Assembly (NCBI GenBank): GCA_033002965.1 | Contig: JAURVB010013627.1 | Location: 1-64,000, forward strand | Source of the DNA: Piper betle | Lineage: Eukaryota; Streptophyta; Magnoliopsida; Piperales; Piperaceae | DNA length: 64,000 nucleotides | Reading direction: 5' to 3' | Part shown: positions 13,258 to 26,322 of the stretch, piece after piece | Position numbering within the stretch: the first letter of the stretch is position 1 | Layout: every line of letters begins with the position of its first letter | Program-made: the position numbers and the translations under genes | The notes under the pieces: model-generated | Seen by the model: the letters and a program-made list of their open reading frames with translations, nothing else | The model's database searches: none | Told to the model about the DNA's origin: nothing

Positions 13258-13710
13258 TGGTGCTGTTGGAGTTGCAGTTGGCAATGACATTTTGTTAGTT
13301 AGTTCTCCGTGTGGCTACCGCCTTTCCGGCCGTTTTTTTGGCATCGATGAACCTCCTCGATGTGGCAGATCACTCCAACTACTTCCCCTCGTCGGGGCCA
13401 AGATTTTGAGACCACTCACAACCCTCATCATGGCTGTGATTGCCATTGGTGGCATCGCCATTCCCGGTAGCGTTTGCCCCACTTTGTGGCCATTGTCTAG
13501 CTTTTCGTGATTGGGTTAGCCATACACTTCACATATTTTTCGCAATTTATATGACATCATTAAGAACCGGCCGGACATAGTCAACCATCACTTGAGACAC
13601 ATTCCCCACTCGAAGCCTAACTGATTGAGCCTAGCCTCACCGACAACACTGCCCATCTAGTCCGGCGGCGATTTACCCACTTCCCAAGCATTTTTTTGTC
13701 GTTCGCCACT
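13258..13710. other. Unidentified segment between the direct repeats
   Basis: About 450 bases of mixed composition between the copied response-regulator fragment and the second direct repeat. A plus-strand frame (13244-13510) shows no recognisable domain. TTGGAGTTGCAGTTGG near 13265 echoes the short replacement segment within the captured fragment, suggesting local template switching. Origin unknown. Confidence 0.4.
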
Positions 13711-14443
13711 CTCACCATACTCCTTGTTGCTTGGGCCATCAATCCAAAATGGCAGCAACCTCAGCCTATGAGATGTTAGCATTTTTCGGTGACATGAATG
13801 TCGGTGACTGTCATGTCATTTACCTGTGTTTAAGTCTACATGTCTGTTTGCTATCCGTGTCGCTTGTTTGCCTCTGCCCATGTTCGCGTCCATGACCTAG
13901 CCCAACTAGCCGATCCTAGCAAACCCAACTCAATAGCTCAACTTTGGGAGAATTGACTCGATCCAACTTTGCCCACTTGACTTGGTTGCATTTTTCAGTC
14001 GTTTCCTTTGTTTTTCGACCGTTTTTTGTAATTCAAAACTCCTTTATTAGTTTAGATTTATATTCATATTATTTGACACATTTTGATATTATAATTGTTT
14101 ATTTATTTATTATTTGTTACTTATTCATTTATTATTCGTTGTTGATTTATTTCTTGTTGTTTGTGTTTGTTGTGTGTGATGCATGATTATATGATCATTT
14201 ATTATTGTTGATGATGTATTTACTTATTAATATAATTTATCCATTTTATCTTATTTAATTTAATTAATTAATCAATTATTATTTATTTTCCCACACGCAT
14301 CTTATTATTTATTCGTGTTTGGTTGTATATTAATATATTTGATAATTATATTATTATTATTCATGATTAATATATTATTTATTTTCATGCATTATTATTA
14401 ATCAATTGATTCGTGAGTTTAATTATTTAATTATTTATTAACC
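13711..14443. repeat. Direct repeat, copy 2, LTR-like
   Basis: Partner of 12112-12839 in the same orientation, about 85-90% identical by eye, with small indels. It carries an extra phrase near 13795-13845 (GTCGGTGACTGTCATGTC) lacking in copy 1. The divergence implies the duplication is not recent. Confidence 0.7.
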
Positions 14444-16150
14444 AATTGTTTATTTAATTAATATTCATGATTTATTTAAACATTCATTTTCATGAGTGTT
14501 TAGTTGTTATTTATCATTGTTTCGATGTTTACTCAAGTACACAATATTTTATCTATTGTTCTTTTGATAATTAGGCTTATTTTTATTTGTCTATTTATTT
14601 ACTATTTATATGTGTCTCGATTTGCATGTCGTGCATTTATTCATGTCTTGCATTGTTTCTTAGTTGAATTGATGTTATTGTTGACGTGAGCACACACTAC
14701 AACCATGCATCATATAAAATTGTCATTTTTTTGCTTAATAATAGGTTTCGATGTAGATTTTAGGGTACAAACTTGTCGTAGATGTGTTAATGAGCTTGGA
14801 GCTTGGAGCTTGGACCTCATGTCCGTTAAGACTCTTTTTAGCTTTATTGTTCTACTTTATTATGGATTTGATTTTTAGATCATAAAATGTGTTAAGTGAC
14901 TGGATTTGATTTTTAGATCGTAAAATGTATTAAGTGATTGTTTTATCGGACACCACTTAACATGAGTCATTTAAATGCATTTTAATTTTGTGATTAATAA
15001 CCCTTGACGATGAGATCCCTCGTATTGTTTTCGAACTTAGCTCTATTTCATATTGCCTTAGGGCCTACTTATATAATTCTTGTCCTATCCCTATATATAG
15101 TCTTTATCGAATATCAAGGAGTTGGAAGTTGATGGATTTTACCTTTTGTATATTGTGAGCGGGTTCATACGTAGGTCACAGTGAACTCTAGATTACTGAG
15201 AGAGATGTTTTATTTTTTATAGACCTTGATATCTCTATGTCTTGAATTTTCTCACATCCACAAAGACATAGAATAGACTAGTACTATTATGTACAATGCA
15301 TATCTAGACTTGTGGAATTAGAGGGTATTAAAGACAACTATTTGAGCGTAGCCGGCTTTTGTGCTCTTGGTCAAATGTTATATAGATGTTTGTAGAGGGA
15401 TTAAGATATATGTTTTTTCTCAAGAATGGGACCGGTTGTTGATGAGAGTGGCACAACACCAATTCAGTTCAGGATGCTATCGAGTCTGCAGCTTAATGAT
15501 CCTCAGTAAATTCCTTTTGAGCTTTCCCATAGAGTTATATATGATTTTCCTTTTTCGTGGAAGTCATATTCCACTTGCAAATTTGTATTAGTTATTTTCT
15601 AAACTAGTGATACTTGTTATTGGCATTTTCATATTATATATGTAGGTCTTGTGTTCGTGTGTGTTAAGCAGAGTGGAAGGACTGATAGTTCCTACACACA
15701 ATGTACTCAGTGCATCATTGTTTTCTTTTCTTTTCTTTTGTTTGTGTTTAATACGTGTTCATGTATATTTATTCAATGTATTATGATGCATGCTCTAACC
15801 AGTTCATGTATCTGTATATCAGACATGGTATAAGGTCTCTTGATGAGATGCTCACATTTTAATTTGAACAATTATTTTACTATATTTATTCCCTTATTAT
15901 CCAATTATATTTTTATTCTTACTGCGCGTTGAGTGTTTTCATGTTATGTTATTGTACATAATTTTTTATTAAGTTGTTGCACACATTAATTCATCTTTTC
16001 TTTTTAAGTGTTATTGTATTTAGTAGTGTCTACTTTTTTGTGAGACCCTAAAAGGGTTGTTTCACTATATTTCTCGTTCGAGTCTTACAGATTAATCGAT
16101 TTAAACGTGACTGGACTCGATCTTAACCATTCTGAACCGGATCTGAGGTG
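14444..16150. other. AT-rich repeat DNA with an old LTR-like copy
   Basis: No gene is seen. About 14930-15650 is the second copy of the dispersed sequence also present at about 2960-3720, sharing ordered landmarks (ACATGAGTCATT, GATGAGATCCCTCG, GGATGCTATCGAGTCTGCAG) with heavy divergence elsewhere. A triple GGAGCTT repeat lies near 14799. The reading frames are short and T-rich with no domain. Confidence 0.5.
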
Positions 16151-17319
16151 TTATACATATTAGTAGAGAATATTGCATTTTAAATACATATATGATCGCT
16201 AGAATTTGATATATAAACATACAACTATAAATACACATGGTTTTTTTGATTTTGACTGTAGTTTAACATATTCGTGTGGACTAAGAGGTAACGTGGAATT
16301 AAATGGATGGGAAACTTCATTTATTGATTTAAATCTTATTATTATTATGTTTGATAAAAGTCGGACCCTAGAATCTGTTGAGGTAATTTGATTTGACTTT
16401 TGGAGTTTCTTTGTAGCAATAAAAACGGTTATATGGTTGCTAGTTGATAACGCAGTTGCATCTTCCAACCTTAATGATTATTGTATAAGATATTATTTGC
16501 ATCATTCCCAATGTTGTGCAAAGATTCTGGGCCGCTCTGGAGTATTGTTTGACAGTCTTCCAAATCAATCAAGAGCGCGCTTAGATTCGAGCGAAAAATG
16601 CTCTTTAACTTAACTCAAGAGGTAGTCACAGACGGGTATAGCAAACTTCCACTTATCAATCTCTTGCCAAATACGAACCACGGATGTACTCGCAGTTTCG
16701 CTCAAAAAAAAAAAAACCGGACGTACAAAAATTATCTTTTGTGGAAGTGGGAAATAATAAGATCGCCTGAGCAAGGTGGGCGATCGATACCTATATGATA
16801 GAGGCTCTCTCTATCTGTGCATGTTTTATTCATCTTTTTTCTCATATATTAATTAATGCAACAGATGATGGCGAGCTTTGCATTTTTTATTAATGCGTTT
16901 GCAAACCTAGTGGCGGCAGTGGGCGGCATATATATTATTATAAATACATGACATGATTTGGCCGACGAAGAACACGCGCCCAGCAGGAGGCAATGCCTTC
17001 GATGCACACGAACAAGCGATCCGGCCCTCGCTTGTGCTCGAGCGGGGCACGCAGATCGCAAGCTCTTTATTATCCCATCGCATGGTAATCTGCTCATTTG
17101 CCTGTCATCAATGATAAAATTATGCTAGCTTTGCAAAAGATAATAATATCTTATGCACGTCCATGCTTCATAGTTTTTGCAGTGATTGGGGACCATGCCC
17201 AGTTTTTGGAACTCATTATTTATTTATTCAGTTGGGTTTTTATCCTCTTTCTTGCGTAAGTAGTATTTCTATCATTCTCTTAGTTTATGTTCACCGTCTT
17301 TTTACCTGGGCAAAGAGTG
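16151..17319. other. Intergenic DNA upstream of the bHLH gene
   Basis: No gene is recognised. The stretch from about 16840 to 17319 is the likely distal promoter and possible 5' leader region of the bHLH gene. No clear known response element was identified. Confidence 0.35.
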
Positions 17320-17332
17320 TTATATATATATC
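17320..17332 (+). promoter_or_regulatory. Candidate TATA box of the bHLH gene
   Basis: TTATATATATATC lies about 85 bases before the ATG at 17416, a usual distance for a short plant 5' leader. The initiation site is not determined. Confidence 0.4.
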
Positions 17333-17415
17333 GCATAAGGGATGATCATCTGCCTTCTCATCAGGCGAAGGGTCAGATCAGGTGAAGGGTCATAGAAAAA
17401 TTTGGTGTTTTAGAG

Positions 17416-18729
17416 ATGTTGGCCGTGTCTCCTCCCTGGTTTCCCAATCTTGGATGGCCGTTGGAAGACCAGGAATTGGCACTTGATCAGAAGTTGATCT
17501 GGCCGGTTGAGGGCGTCCCTTTCCCAAGCTGCCATAATCGGAGAGAGATAGCCATGTCGTCCGATTCTCTTCCCAACTTCTCGTCTTCTCCTCGTGAAGT
17601 ATGCTACGAAGGCCCCGATGCCCTTGACGACCCCTCCGCCATTAAAAAGCTTAGTCATAATGCTAATGAGCGCGACCGAAGGAAGAAGCTCAATACTCTC
17701 TACTCTTCTCTCAGAGCTCTGCTTCCAAAGTCGGATCGCCCGGTAATTAGTAAAATATTGAACTCTTTGAGTATCATCCCATGTTTGTCTTTGTGAATTA
17801 TTATTTTAAACTTGCTCGGGGAAAGGTGTTCAATTATGTTTTTGGTGAGTACCCATTTAAAATAGGATAAAGTTTTAATGGCGAAAGATTGTTTTCATGA
17901 ACTGCAGAAGAAGCTTAGCATTCCAGCCACAGTTTCAAGGGTGTTGAAATATATTCCTGAGTTGCAAAAACAAGTTGAGAGGCTGGAGAAGAGGAAAGCA
18001 GAGATGTTATCCAAGCTAAGCTGCACCAAACAGGATAATGTTGAGCAAATCCATTGCGCTAAGCGTAGAAGAGATGAGCCGAGAGTTGTGTTGTCGTCTC
18101 CCTCGATTGTTGCTAGCCAAGTTGGTGACAAAGAAGTGGTCATTCAAATTTGCGCCACGGATGTTAGAAACAGTCCCCTTTCTCTTGTTCTACAGAAACT
18201 AGAAGATGAAGGGCTGCAAGTACTCAACGCCTCCACCTTCACCACTGCCGGAGAGAGAGTTTTCTGCACTCTCCAACTTAAGGTAATTTTTAGTTGGTTT
18301 CTCTGTTTTGATCACCAAAATGCAGTAGGTAGGGAGGAAGGGATTAAAATGACGACATCTCTCACTCTCACCCTCCCTAGTATTGTGACAGTTGTAGTCG
18401 TTGTGATTGCCAGATGTGGTAACAGCTTATTCCAATCATTCGAGTATTCTATTCAGTCAGACATTAGTAACCACCCGTCTTATAATATCAACTGATCAAT
18501 TAAGTTAGAGAACTGCTTTATAAACCCTATGATGTCTCCTCAGCTTCCTTGGTTTGCTACATTTCTTCTCGTCTTTGTATAAATTGATGTTTCTCGATCA
18601 ATTTCGATCCGTTCTCGTGAAGTGAAGCCATATTTTGTGGTACAGGCAAATGGTACAGGAAACATGGACTGTGAAATGCTGAACGAGAAGTTAATATGCT
18701 TTTACGGCAACAAAAGTTTTGAGCTGTGA
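17416..18729 (+). CDS. Clade Ib bHLH transcription factor, ORG2/bHLH38-type
   Basis: Three exons (17416-17742, 17908-18282, 18646-18729) encode 261 residues, near the 245-260 typical of Arabidopsis bHLH38/39/100/101. The N-terminus has the clade's aromatic-rich opening ([10 protein letters not shown]). The basic region is [13 protein letters not shown] with the H-E-R pattern for E-box binding, followed by helix 1 ([10 protein letters not shown]), a loop spanning intron 1, and helix 2 ([20 protein letters not shown]) leading into a coiled extension. The rest matches the family's ACT-like C-terminal half. In Arabidopsis such proteins partner with FIT to activate iron-uptake genes under iron deficiency; applying that here is inference. 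The start is the first ATG giving the conserved N-terminus. Clade assignment is firm; the exact paralogue is not resolved. Confidence 0.92.
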
Positions 18730-19488
18730 CAGTAGGGAGCTAATTACCAATTTGCTCCGGGGCATCGTTTGATTGCTTTTGTTGATCATGCAATGCAATG
18801 CACTTTTCGAGAAATTTTGTACAGAAAAGAATGAAGATCCAAGGACTTCAAGCTGGCTAGGTAGTTTTGTTGCAGCAGTTGTCACCAAGAAATCAAAATT
18901 GAAAGTTCCATGAATGTCTACTTTGCTTCTCGTGATAGCTAGAGATGGTAACAAATTCAGTGTTTAGATTTTCCCTGCTACATCCCTAAGCTGTAAAGAG
19001 CATGCCTCATGCTCGTCTGGTTTTTCGTTTGTGCTCACAAAACAGAAATACTAGATGGAGCCTTAATGTAAATCATGCTAATGATCATGAATATTTTTCT
19101 TTTTTTAATTCCCAAAGCAGGGATGAAGTTTATGCGACAAACTTGTCTGAAATTAATCGCCTCTTGAGCTTACGTATATACTCCATTTTGGTTCTAGCTT
19201 TCACGATCAACCATGTGATCTGAAGTCTCCCACAAGCCCTTGAATGACATTGTTGTATGTGTCGGTCGGGTTTTGGAGGGACCAGAATCAGAACCCAAAT
19301 TTATATATAAAAATTTCTTTTTAGTTTAGGCCCAAACCCGACCCATGGACCCTGTTTATAAAACCCGAACCCTACTAAACTCGAACTTATAATAAAAATA
19401 TTACATATATTTATATAAAAATGTACACATTTTAAAATATTTTATGATAAATTTTCTTACTTATAATAAAATACAATGTATTTTAAAA

Positions 19489-19536
<48 letters not shown>

Positions 19537-22500
19537 ATCAAAATTTTAAAAATAAATAATTTTTGTGTTTAGACTAGGTCTATTAAGAAAGAGCTCAAAC
19601 CTAATATTTTTGGGTCGGGTACTCCATCTACCCCACTGGTGACAATCATGTGGGGTGATTGGATTGGAGTTGTGGACAGCAGAAGAGGAGGTGATTAGGT
19701 GGTTAGGAGCTTGAATCGTCATTTTCTTTTCAGAAACTAAAAGGCCAAAGAAGGGTGAACCTTCCTATTCTTCTTTGGTTTTGTGAAGAACGACTCCCTG
19801 TTATTCAATTTGGCAACTACTCCATGTCTCCACCCATCACCAAACACCATTTAGGCCCCATAATATTATAATTATTAATTTTAATAAAAAGAGCCCAAAA
19901 TAATTCAAACAAACACTCTACAATAAAAATTAATAATAATAAATATTCTATATTTTCTCCCTAGTTTTAATTTCTCGCCAACAAATAAACCGGGGGGACA
20001 TGCATTGTTACTCAACTGAAAAATGAAAATTGTTTAATTAAAAAAAGAAACATAAAAATTAAATCTATTTCAGTAAGGAAAGCCCATGCTAACCTTTGCT
20101 TCTCGTGAGGCCCAACTACGACAAGAAAAGGCCCATCTTTTTGACTAGGAGGATCATATATTGGTATAAAAAAATATTGCACCAGAGTTGCTCCCTGACA
20201 TTTAGCATGCGATTATAGGTTATTTATAACAGCAAATAAATATTCTTCATTGCATTTTCTGCCGCGTAGCTGTTGCCAATTTGCCTTGCCTCCAAGTTTT
20301 CTCTTATATCTATTAAACCTGCAAAGGTGGAGGGAGTGGTTCATTCGTGGTTAAATACGCCAATCCAATATAATTGTAATTGCAAATAGTCATTACTCCC
20401 AGTTACCAGCTGTTTAAAAAAATTAAAATTTCCCCAAGAGACTAAAATACAATTACCCATGAATGAAAACTAGACCTGAATTTTCTAAATAATGTCAGAC
20501 GGGGACTGGTCATCTTCCTTTCCTTTCTGGGCAGACTTGGTTCAGGGCGGTCTGATCTAATTCTTCGTTTTAAATGTATATTAAAAAATTAAGAAATGGT
20601 AAGGTGCATGAACCGGTGCCCTCTTTCATCAGCACAACCATCCTTAAGATCAGAACAAAATAATAGCAAATACCAAGATATCTGTCCACATGATGTGGGC
20701 TCTCTATATTCTTTGCACACATATATATATATACACACACCGTAAGAGAGCTTTTTATAAAAGAAAAAGAAAAAAATCAATCACAAGAGGGGCCTTGTGT
20801 GCATTGGTATCCCTACCAGGGTGTGTCGAGAAACTACAGCGCAATACTGCAAGGGAGTACAAGGAAACCAGTAAATAAATTGAGGAACATCACCATGGCA
20901 GATTGCCTCGCACTGTTCACTAATTAACTCTATAATTGTATCTAATTGGTTTATTGCTTTGTGTTGTTAGAGGTCCCAACAAGCTAAATTATGGTTTTAT
21001 ATTCAGATTGGAACTCTATAGAACAAGCACACGAGTTTCCATAGATCTGATCATCAAATCTCGAGACATTACAAGAAAAGGGTGTAATACTCCATATTAT
21101 ATATATAGAGTTTAGTGATCTCTATCCAACCGTGGCTTTGAAGACAATCATGGGTACGCTTTCTAATCTGATCCTAATGGAAGTTGTAAGGTCGTCTAAA
21201 GTTGAATTAGACAATTTCCTGGGGGGCCTGCAAATCCCACAGTGCGATATCTTTCCTTATTTTCCACACAAACTTTCTATAGTTTAAACCCTGAAACCAG
21301 AACAGGGTTACTTGCTACTTATGTTTGATGGACTAATAAAGAAGAAGATTCCTTGGCATTCTCTTCTTTTCTAATCCCACTACCAGCGGTGCAGGCTTTC
21401 CCTTCTGGGCATGTCATGGCATCCAAAGGTATAATACATGATTATGCTAGCAACTAAATATACTGCGTTTGTCTTTTATGTGTTACAGTATCATGCTCTG
21501 GACATATTATCACTGTTCTTAAGTACATTCGCCATCTTTATTCTTTATTTACAGTGTATATAAGCATTCTTCTTCGGCTTCATAATTAATGTGACTTCTT
21601 ATTCGATTTGATTCTCATCTTTTGAAATACAAGACAGTTGTGGTAGTTTTCCCTAAGGTCCAGTCAACTGTCAATGAAACTATTGCAGTATACAATGTTG
21701 GAAAAGGAGAATCATGGAGAAGATTGAGATTAACATTGTGTCCGCAGAATGACCATACGTAGACACCATGTATGTGATTTTAATTTTTGGCTAAAATGCT
21801 TCTGGTTTGATCTATTTGTCATCCCAATCAGGCCAAAGTCTATTGCAATTGGAGTTAAATAAACTTTGAAGAATTTTAATTGAGCGACATGACGAGACCC
21901 AGAAAGCAAATTATTAGAAGGTAAAATCTGACACTCATGTACAAGTTGATTGGTTTGCAGAACTTGGCCTATCTATATTTTGCTGCCACATAAATCATAT
22001 TACGAGGAGTCGATTTGAATTTGGCTGCTCTCATTGTACGTGCGATACAAATAGGAGTCGGGTCGGGCTTAATTAATAGTGTTCGATCGTATTTAATTGA
22101 AAACTCGGTGATGAGTCTTATGACTTGGTGCCTAGTTAACTCAACTCGGTTAAGGTCCGAGTCAATTAAATTTGTCATAAGGCTGAGCGGGATTCAACTG
22201 ACTCGGAGGCTTGGAGAGTTTAGCAAATTAAAGGTGCTAGATTGCTAGTGCAGGGAATCCACATTAAAGATCGATCATGGTTGGTTGGTGGATGGTTCCC
22301 ACACCAGTCCACCCCTTTCTTGTCAACTGTCAGCAACGATAATGCAATTGGAAACAACTTCAAAAACTATTAGCTATGCTGTGGGGAAAAAATATTAGCT
22401 TTTGAATTAAATGGTAGAAAAGCCTCATTAATTTAAATAATCTTTTAGATAACTGACATTGTAGGTCTAAATAAAATATCATTTTAAAAGTTTAATTGTT

Positions 22501-23985
22501 TGAGTTTCTTATTAAAATGGATATTTATAAATTTGTGTGTGTGTGTATGTTTGGCATCAGCCAGGTTAACTTCCAATTTGTACCGTTAAAAATGGGAGTG
22601 ACGTTTGAGGTGGATGAGCTTATCATGTTATTGCGTACAATACAACATTGCCCGGTCCTATGTATCAGTGATCGCCATTATCCATTACCTTACAGCCTGG
22701 ACGGTTTGCATTCATTCATACATTGGGGAGCCGGGGTCGGGTCCTCCAGGGAATAACTTGTCTATGTGCCGGCCACACTGTTCCTTGAGTAAGTTGCCAA
22801 GCCATAAATTAGCAACGCCATTGATTAGCCCGCCATAACATAACTACTCTATCCAAAAAAGATAAGCAACATTTATTTTCTCAACAACGAGTGCATCCGA
22901 TTATATATAACAATGTCAACTTGTGCTATAATAATATCTAACAAGCTGCTTCAAACATTTATTTGTCGACGAATATATTTGAAGGAATTGGTAATCCGAA
23001 TTGACATTGAAATGGGTGGATTATTTTTTGGTCAGGGAGAATGCATAAATGAAAATTAGTATTATAATCTTTAAGTGTTGATGATGGATGAAAGGGTAAA
23101 CATTGTGAAGATAAATTTATATAAAAGAAAAAACGTACCCGTGACATTGCAAGTCATGTGTCAAGCGCTGCTTTTGGGATTGTTAGCGATCCGATCTACC
23201 TGAGTGGATGTCAATTTTCCAGGATACGATGGGAAGCGAATCTTTGGGCTCAATCAATAATGATGTGAGATGGGAAACTTACCAATCTGTGGTGGGCCAC
23301 CGACTGTTACCGAATTTGTGAGCCATCTTTTGACACACCATTAATTGGCAGCCGATCTTGAACACACCGTTGATTGATGGCTTGCAACAAACACTACATT
23401 CACGTATAACAAACAAGATGTTAACCTTATAATTAACACAATCCGGACGTTAATTATTGATGAGTAGCTTGCTAAGCATAGATGAAAGTTAGGAGGAAGT
23501 CTTTAACATGAATATGGACCGGTCCCTCTCGAGGTGGCCAATGCCTGGGCGAGCAGGGCTGGCATAAAAAAGGGAAGGAAACAACCATGGCGGGTCGGTT
23601 GTCTGAGAAAGATACGAAAGCGGCGCCGATCGGGCCTGCCGGCTGTCGGGCCACAAACTGATAAATCCGTCTTATGTTGTGACCCGACCACCACTTTGTC
23701 CTCATTTACCATCATTTATGTCTTTGAAGGAAAGAAGGAATGAACGAATGAAGGAACAGAGTCTTAAAAAATTCATGCACGGGAACAGGTTCAAAAACCC
23801 ATTCATTCACCGGACACCTGCTCCCGAGTGTCACTGGCAGCCAGCTCTAGCTTAAAAAAAAGAAGAGATGAAAGGTAAAGAGGAGGCGATTTCAGACACA
23901 AATGTGAAAAGGGGTGGACAAGGTTTGACGTCACCAAATCTACTTTCGGGATTTGTAGGGTCCCCCACTCTCGTTGTCTCTCATA
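18730..23985. other. Long intergenic region, no gene
   Basis: No coding gene is supported. 18730-19000 is likely the bHLH 3' UTR and flank. A dinucleotide AT tract runs 19496-19530, inside AT-rich sequence edged by GGGTCGGGT words (about 19265 and 19613) that resemble a small inverted-repeat element without proven ends. A poly-purine and AT/AC microsatellite lies near 20715-20775. 21950-22250 carries GACTCGG/GAGTCGG words like other mobile DNA here. The remaining sequence is AT-rich and unassigned. Confidence 0.35.
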
Positions 23986-24120
23986 CAAAATATTATAATC
24001 CCCTACGAGACCCACACGTGGTGGCAGCCGAGCCAATCCAAGCCGGCTTCGCCGCCATCCGCCCCTCCCTCTACTCTTTTTTCGTGTTATAAATAAAAAT
24101 AAATAAACAAGCTCCATACC
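23986..24120 (+). promoter_or_regulatory. Promoter-like cluster (G-box, CCAAT, TATA) without an adjacent gene
   Basis: A palindromic G-box CCACACGTGG (24012-24021) is followed by CCAAT (24033-24037), pyrimidine-rich sequence and TTATAAATAA (24087-24096), in core-promoter order. G-boxes of this type are common in light- or ABA-responsive plant promoters. No open frame follows until the response regulator more than 1.1 kb away, beyond a MULE-like insertion. It may be a relic promoter, an alternative distal start for that gene, or a non-coding transcript promoter. Confidence 0.3.
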
Positions 24121-24531
24121 TATTTAGGAGTCTACAAGGAGCTTGACCTTCCAGTCTCTTTCTTTATTTAACTGTTGCCGGGGGGACCAAAGTTTTATTT
24201 TTAATTAACAAAGAAAATTTAAGATAAAAAAAACGTATTTTTTATTCAATCGCCACATAGAACTCATATGTCATAAATTTGAGAAGAGTTGGTGTCTTTT
24301 GAGATTTAGGAATTTAACATATAAATTAATATTAGTGACAATTGATATTTCTGCGTTAAATGATGAGAGTTATAAAAATTAGTATCATTAATAAGTGGTG
24401 TTTTGTATTAATTGCATTTAATATTAGTTATTACACGATAAAGACAGTTAAATAATAAAAATAAATTTGTCAAAATTAAGGAAAATATAATTATATAATT
24501 TGAATGGTTAAATTTATATATTAATAATCAT

Positions 24532-24981
24532 TAGGGATATTAATTGAGCGAGCGAGCCGAGCTTAATACGGTCGAATTCAAATATACTTAAACTGTTTAA
24601 TTTTTGTGAACTCATTCACCCAACTCGTTCGTAACTCGAAACGAGCTCAATTAAAAAGGTCAATGTAATTTGAACCTACCACCTTAAAGTTATCAAGGTG
24701 AATACTTATCATCTAAACTATCTTGTTTCTTTGTTATTATATTGTATATATATATATATAATATAATATAAAAACTATATTATTATATTATTTTATTGAG
24801 TTCGAGTCGTGTACAAGTTATAACCGAGTCGAGTCGATCGAGTCGAACACGACACTTACTTTAAGATTGGCTTGTAAGATTCAAGTTCGAGTCAAATATT
24901 TAAATATCGTATTTCGAGTCAAATCAAAATGATTCAAATGTTAAATATTCACGATCCAACTCAGCTCAATTAATAATCTTA
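24532..24981. mobile_element. MULE-like non-autonomous TIR element in the response-regulator promoter
   Basis: About 450 bases from TAGGGATATTAATTGAGCGAG to a terminus near CTCAATTAATAATCTTA. The ends are imperfect inverted repeats and match those of the 602-bp element at 34354-34955, as does the interior rich in GAGTCGAG words. It sits 310-760 bases upstream of the response-regulator ATG. The copied promoter at 12843-13257 lacks it, giving empty-site support. The target duplication is degraded. No transposase. Confidence 0.7.
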
Positions 24982-24984
24982 ATA

Positions 24985-25290
24985 ATTACCGAACCATCTC
25001 TTGTGAACTAGAGGAGTTATATTTTATTGAAATATCTAGTAGTTCTATTTGATTTTTTAAAATTTATTATATTTAATTTAATTTTCTAGATTGCTTCCCT
25101 TACAGTTCAGATATCATCCCACAAAAAGTTGGGCAGATTTTAGATGACGTGCCGTCGGATCTTGTTTTATTTGTATTAGGTTCATTTCGAACTTGCGGTG
25201 CCACATGCTTTTAATCCCACCATTTTCTCTTCCTCTTCTTTTCTTCTATGCGCCTCTGCCTCTCTTCCAGTACTTCTCTCTGGCGCTTCA
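24985..25290 (+). promoter_or_regulatory. Proximal promoter and 5' leader of the response regulator
   Basis: This stretch is conserved with the copy at about 12865-13175, including GATGACGTGC(C/G)GTCGGATCTTG, which holds an as-1-like TGACG core and an AGAT/GGATC-type core resembling type-B response-regulator sites. A pyrimidine-rich leader (CTCTTCCTCTTCTTTTCTTC) precedes the ATG. No clear TATA box. Start of transcription not determined. Confidence 0.45.
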
Positions 25291-26322
25291 ATGGCAGTAG
25301 ATTCTGAGACCCATTTCCATGTGTTGGCGGTGGACGACAATTTGATTGATCGGAAGGTCATTGAGAAACTTCTCAAAAGCTCTTCTTTCCACGGTACCGG
25401 CGAGTTAATTGAGTTGGAGGATATCCTATGTGTTGTTATTTTATCTTCTAGTTGTTGATGATGTTTGTTTTTTGGGGATTGGTTTTGTAGTTACTGTAGT
25501 GGACTCTGGAAGCAAAGCTTTGAAGTTTCTGGGACTGCAGAGTGATCAGGAAATTGAAGACCCATTCCCACTGTCCCCAGATCACCATGTAATTTACTTA
25601 GACTTCTACAATTTAAATCATATCTCCTGATCAGCTTGTTAGGCCACTCAAGATTGTATTGTGGAAGATGGGTCTGTTTCTTACTAAATCAATATGCATG
25701 TTGATGTAGGTTGTGGAAGTTAATTTAATCATAACCGACTACTGCATGCCTGGTATGACTGGCTATGATCTTCTCAAACGCGTTAAGGTCTGTTTTGAGC
25801 CTTTTTTTTACCAGAATTTACTCCTTGTATCTTATATATCTAAGAAAAAACAGAGCCAACACTTTCTTTTCTCTCTTCTCCTTAACAGGAATCCTCATCT
25901 TTCAGAGATGTACCTGTTGTGATCATGTCATCCGAGAATGTTCCTTCGAGAATTGACAGGTATGGGAGGTTACAAAGCTGACGGAGTATTCATGTTTTTT
26001 ACATTTATGTTACCCTCGTTGAGAATCAAAAGATGATACTTGCAGGTGTTTGGCAGAAGGAGCCGAGGAGTTCTTGCTAAAACCAGTAAGACGTTTTGAT
26101 ATAAGCAGGTTCAGACCGCATATATTGAAGGCTAAGCACAGAGGACGGCAACAACCAGAGCTACACCAAAAACCGCAGACATTACAAGAGCAGGAGCATC
26201 AAGAACAAGAACTGCAACAAGGAGAAAAACAGCAACAACCCAGCAATAAAAGAAAGGCAGCCGACGAGGACCATGTTCGAGAAAGCCGGAGACCAAGATT
26301 AAGCGGCTTGACAGTCTTGTGA
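25291..26322 (+). CDS. Type-A two-component response regulator (cytokinin signalling)
   Basis: Five exons (25291-25393, 25491-25588, 25710-25787, 25889-25959, 26046-26322) encode 208 residues. A single receiver domain fills residues about 9-140: acidic pair D15-D16 (HVLAVDDN), phospho-acceptor D77 ([16 protein letters not shown]), switch residue in VVIMSSEN and invariant K129 (EEFLLKPV). There is no Myb-like DNA-binding domain. The tail is glutamine-rich (about 150-180) and ends in a basic KRKAADED...RRPRL stretch. This is the layout of type-A ARRs, which accept phosphate from histidine phosphotransfer proteins and dampen cytokinin signalling; members with such tails are often nuclear. The ATG is chosen because it gives the standard family N-terminus and is preserved in the copied fragment. 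A MULE-like insertion lies upstream. The paralogue is unresolved. Confidence 0.95.

Noticed and set aside
12112..14443. Complete LTR retrotransposon
   Set aside because: The direct repeats are clear, but there are no TG...CA ends, primer-binding site, polypurine tract, target duplication or gag-pol sequence.
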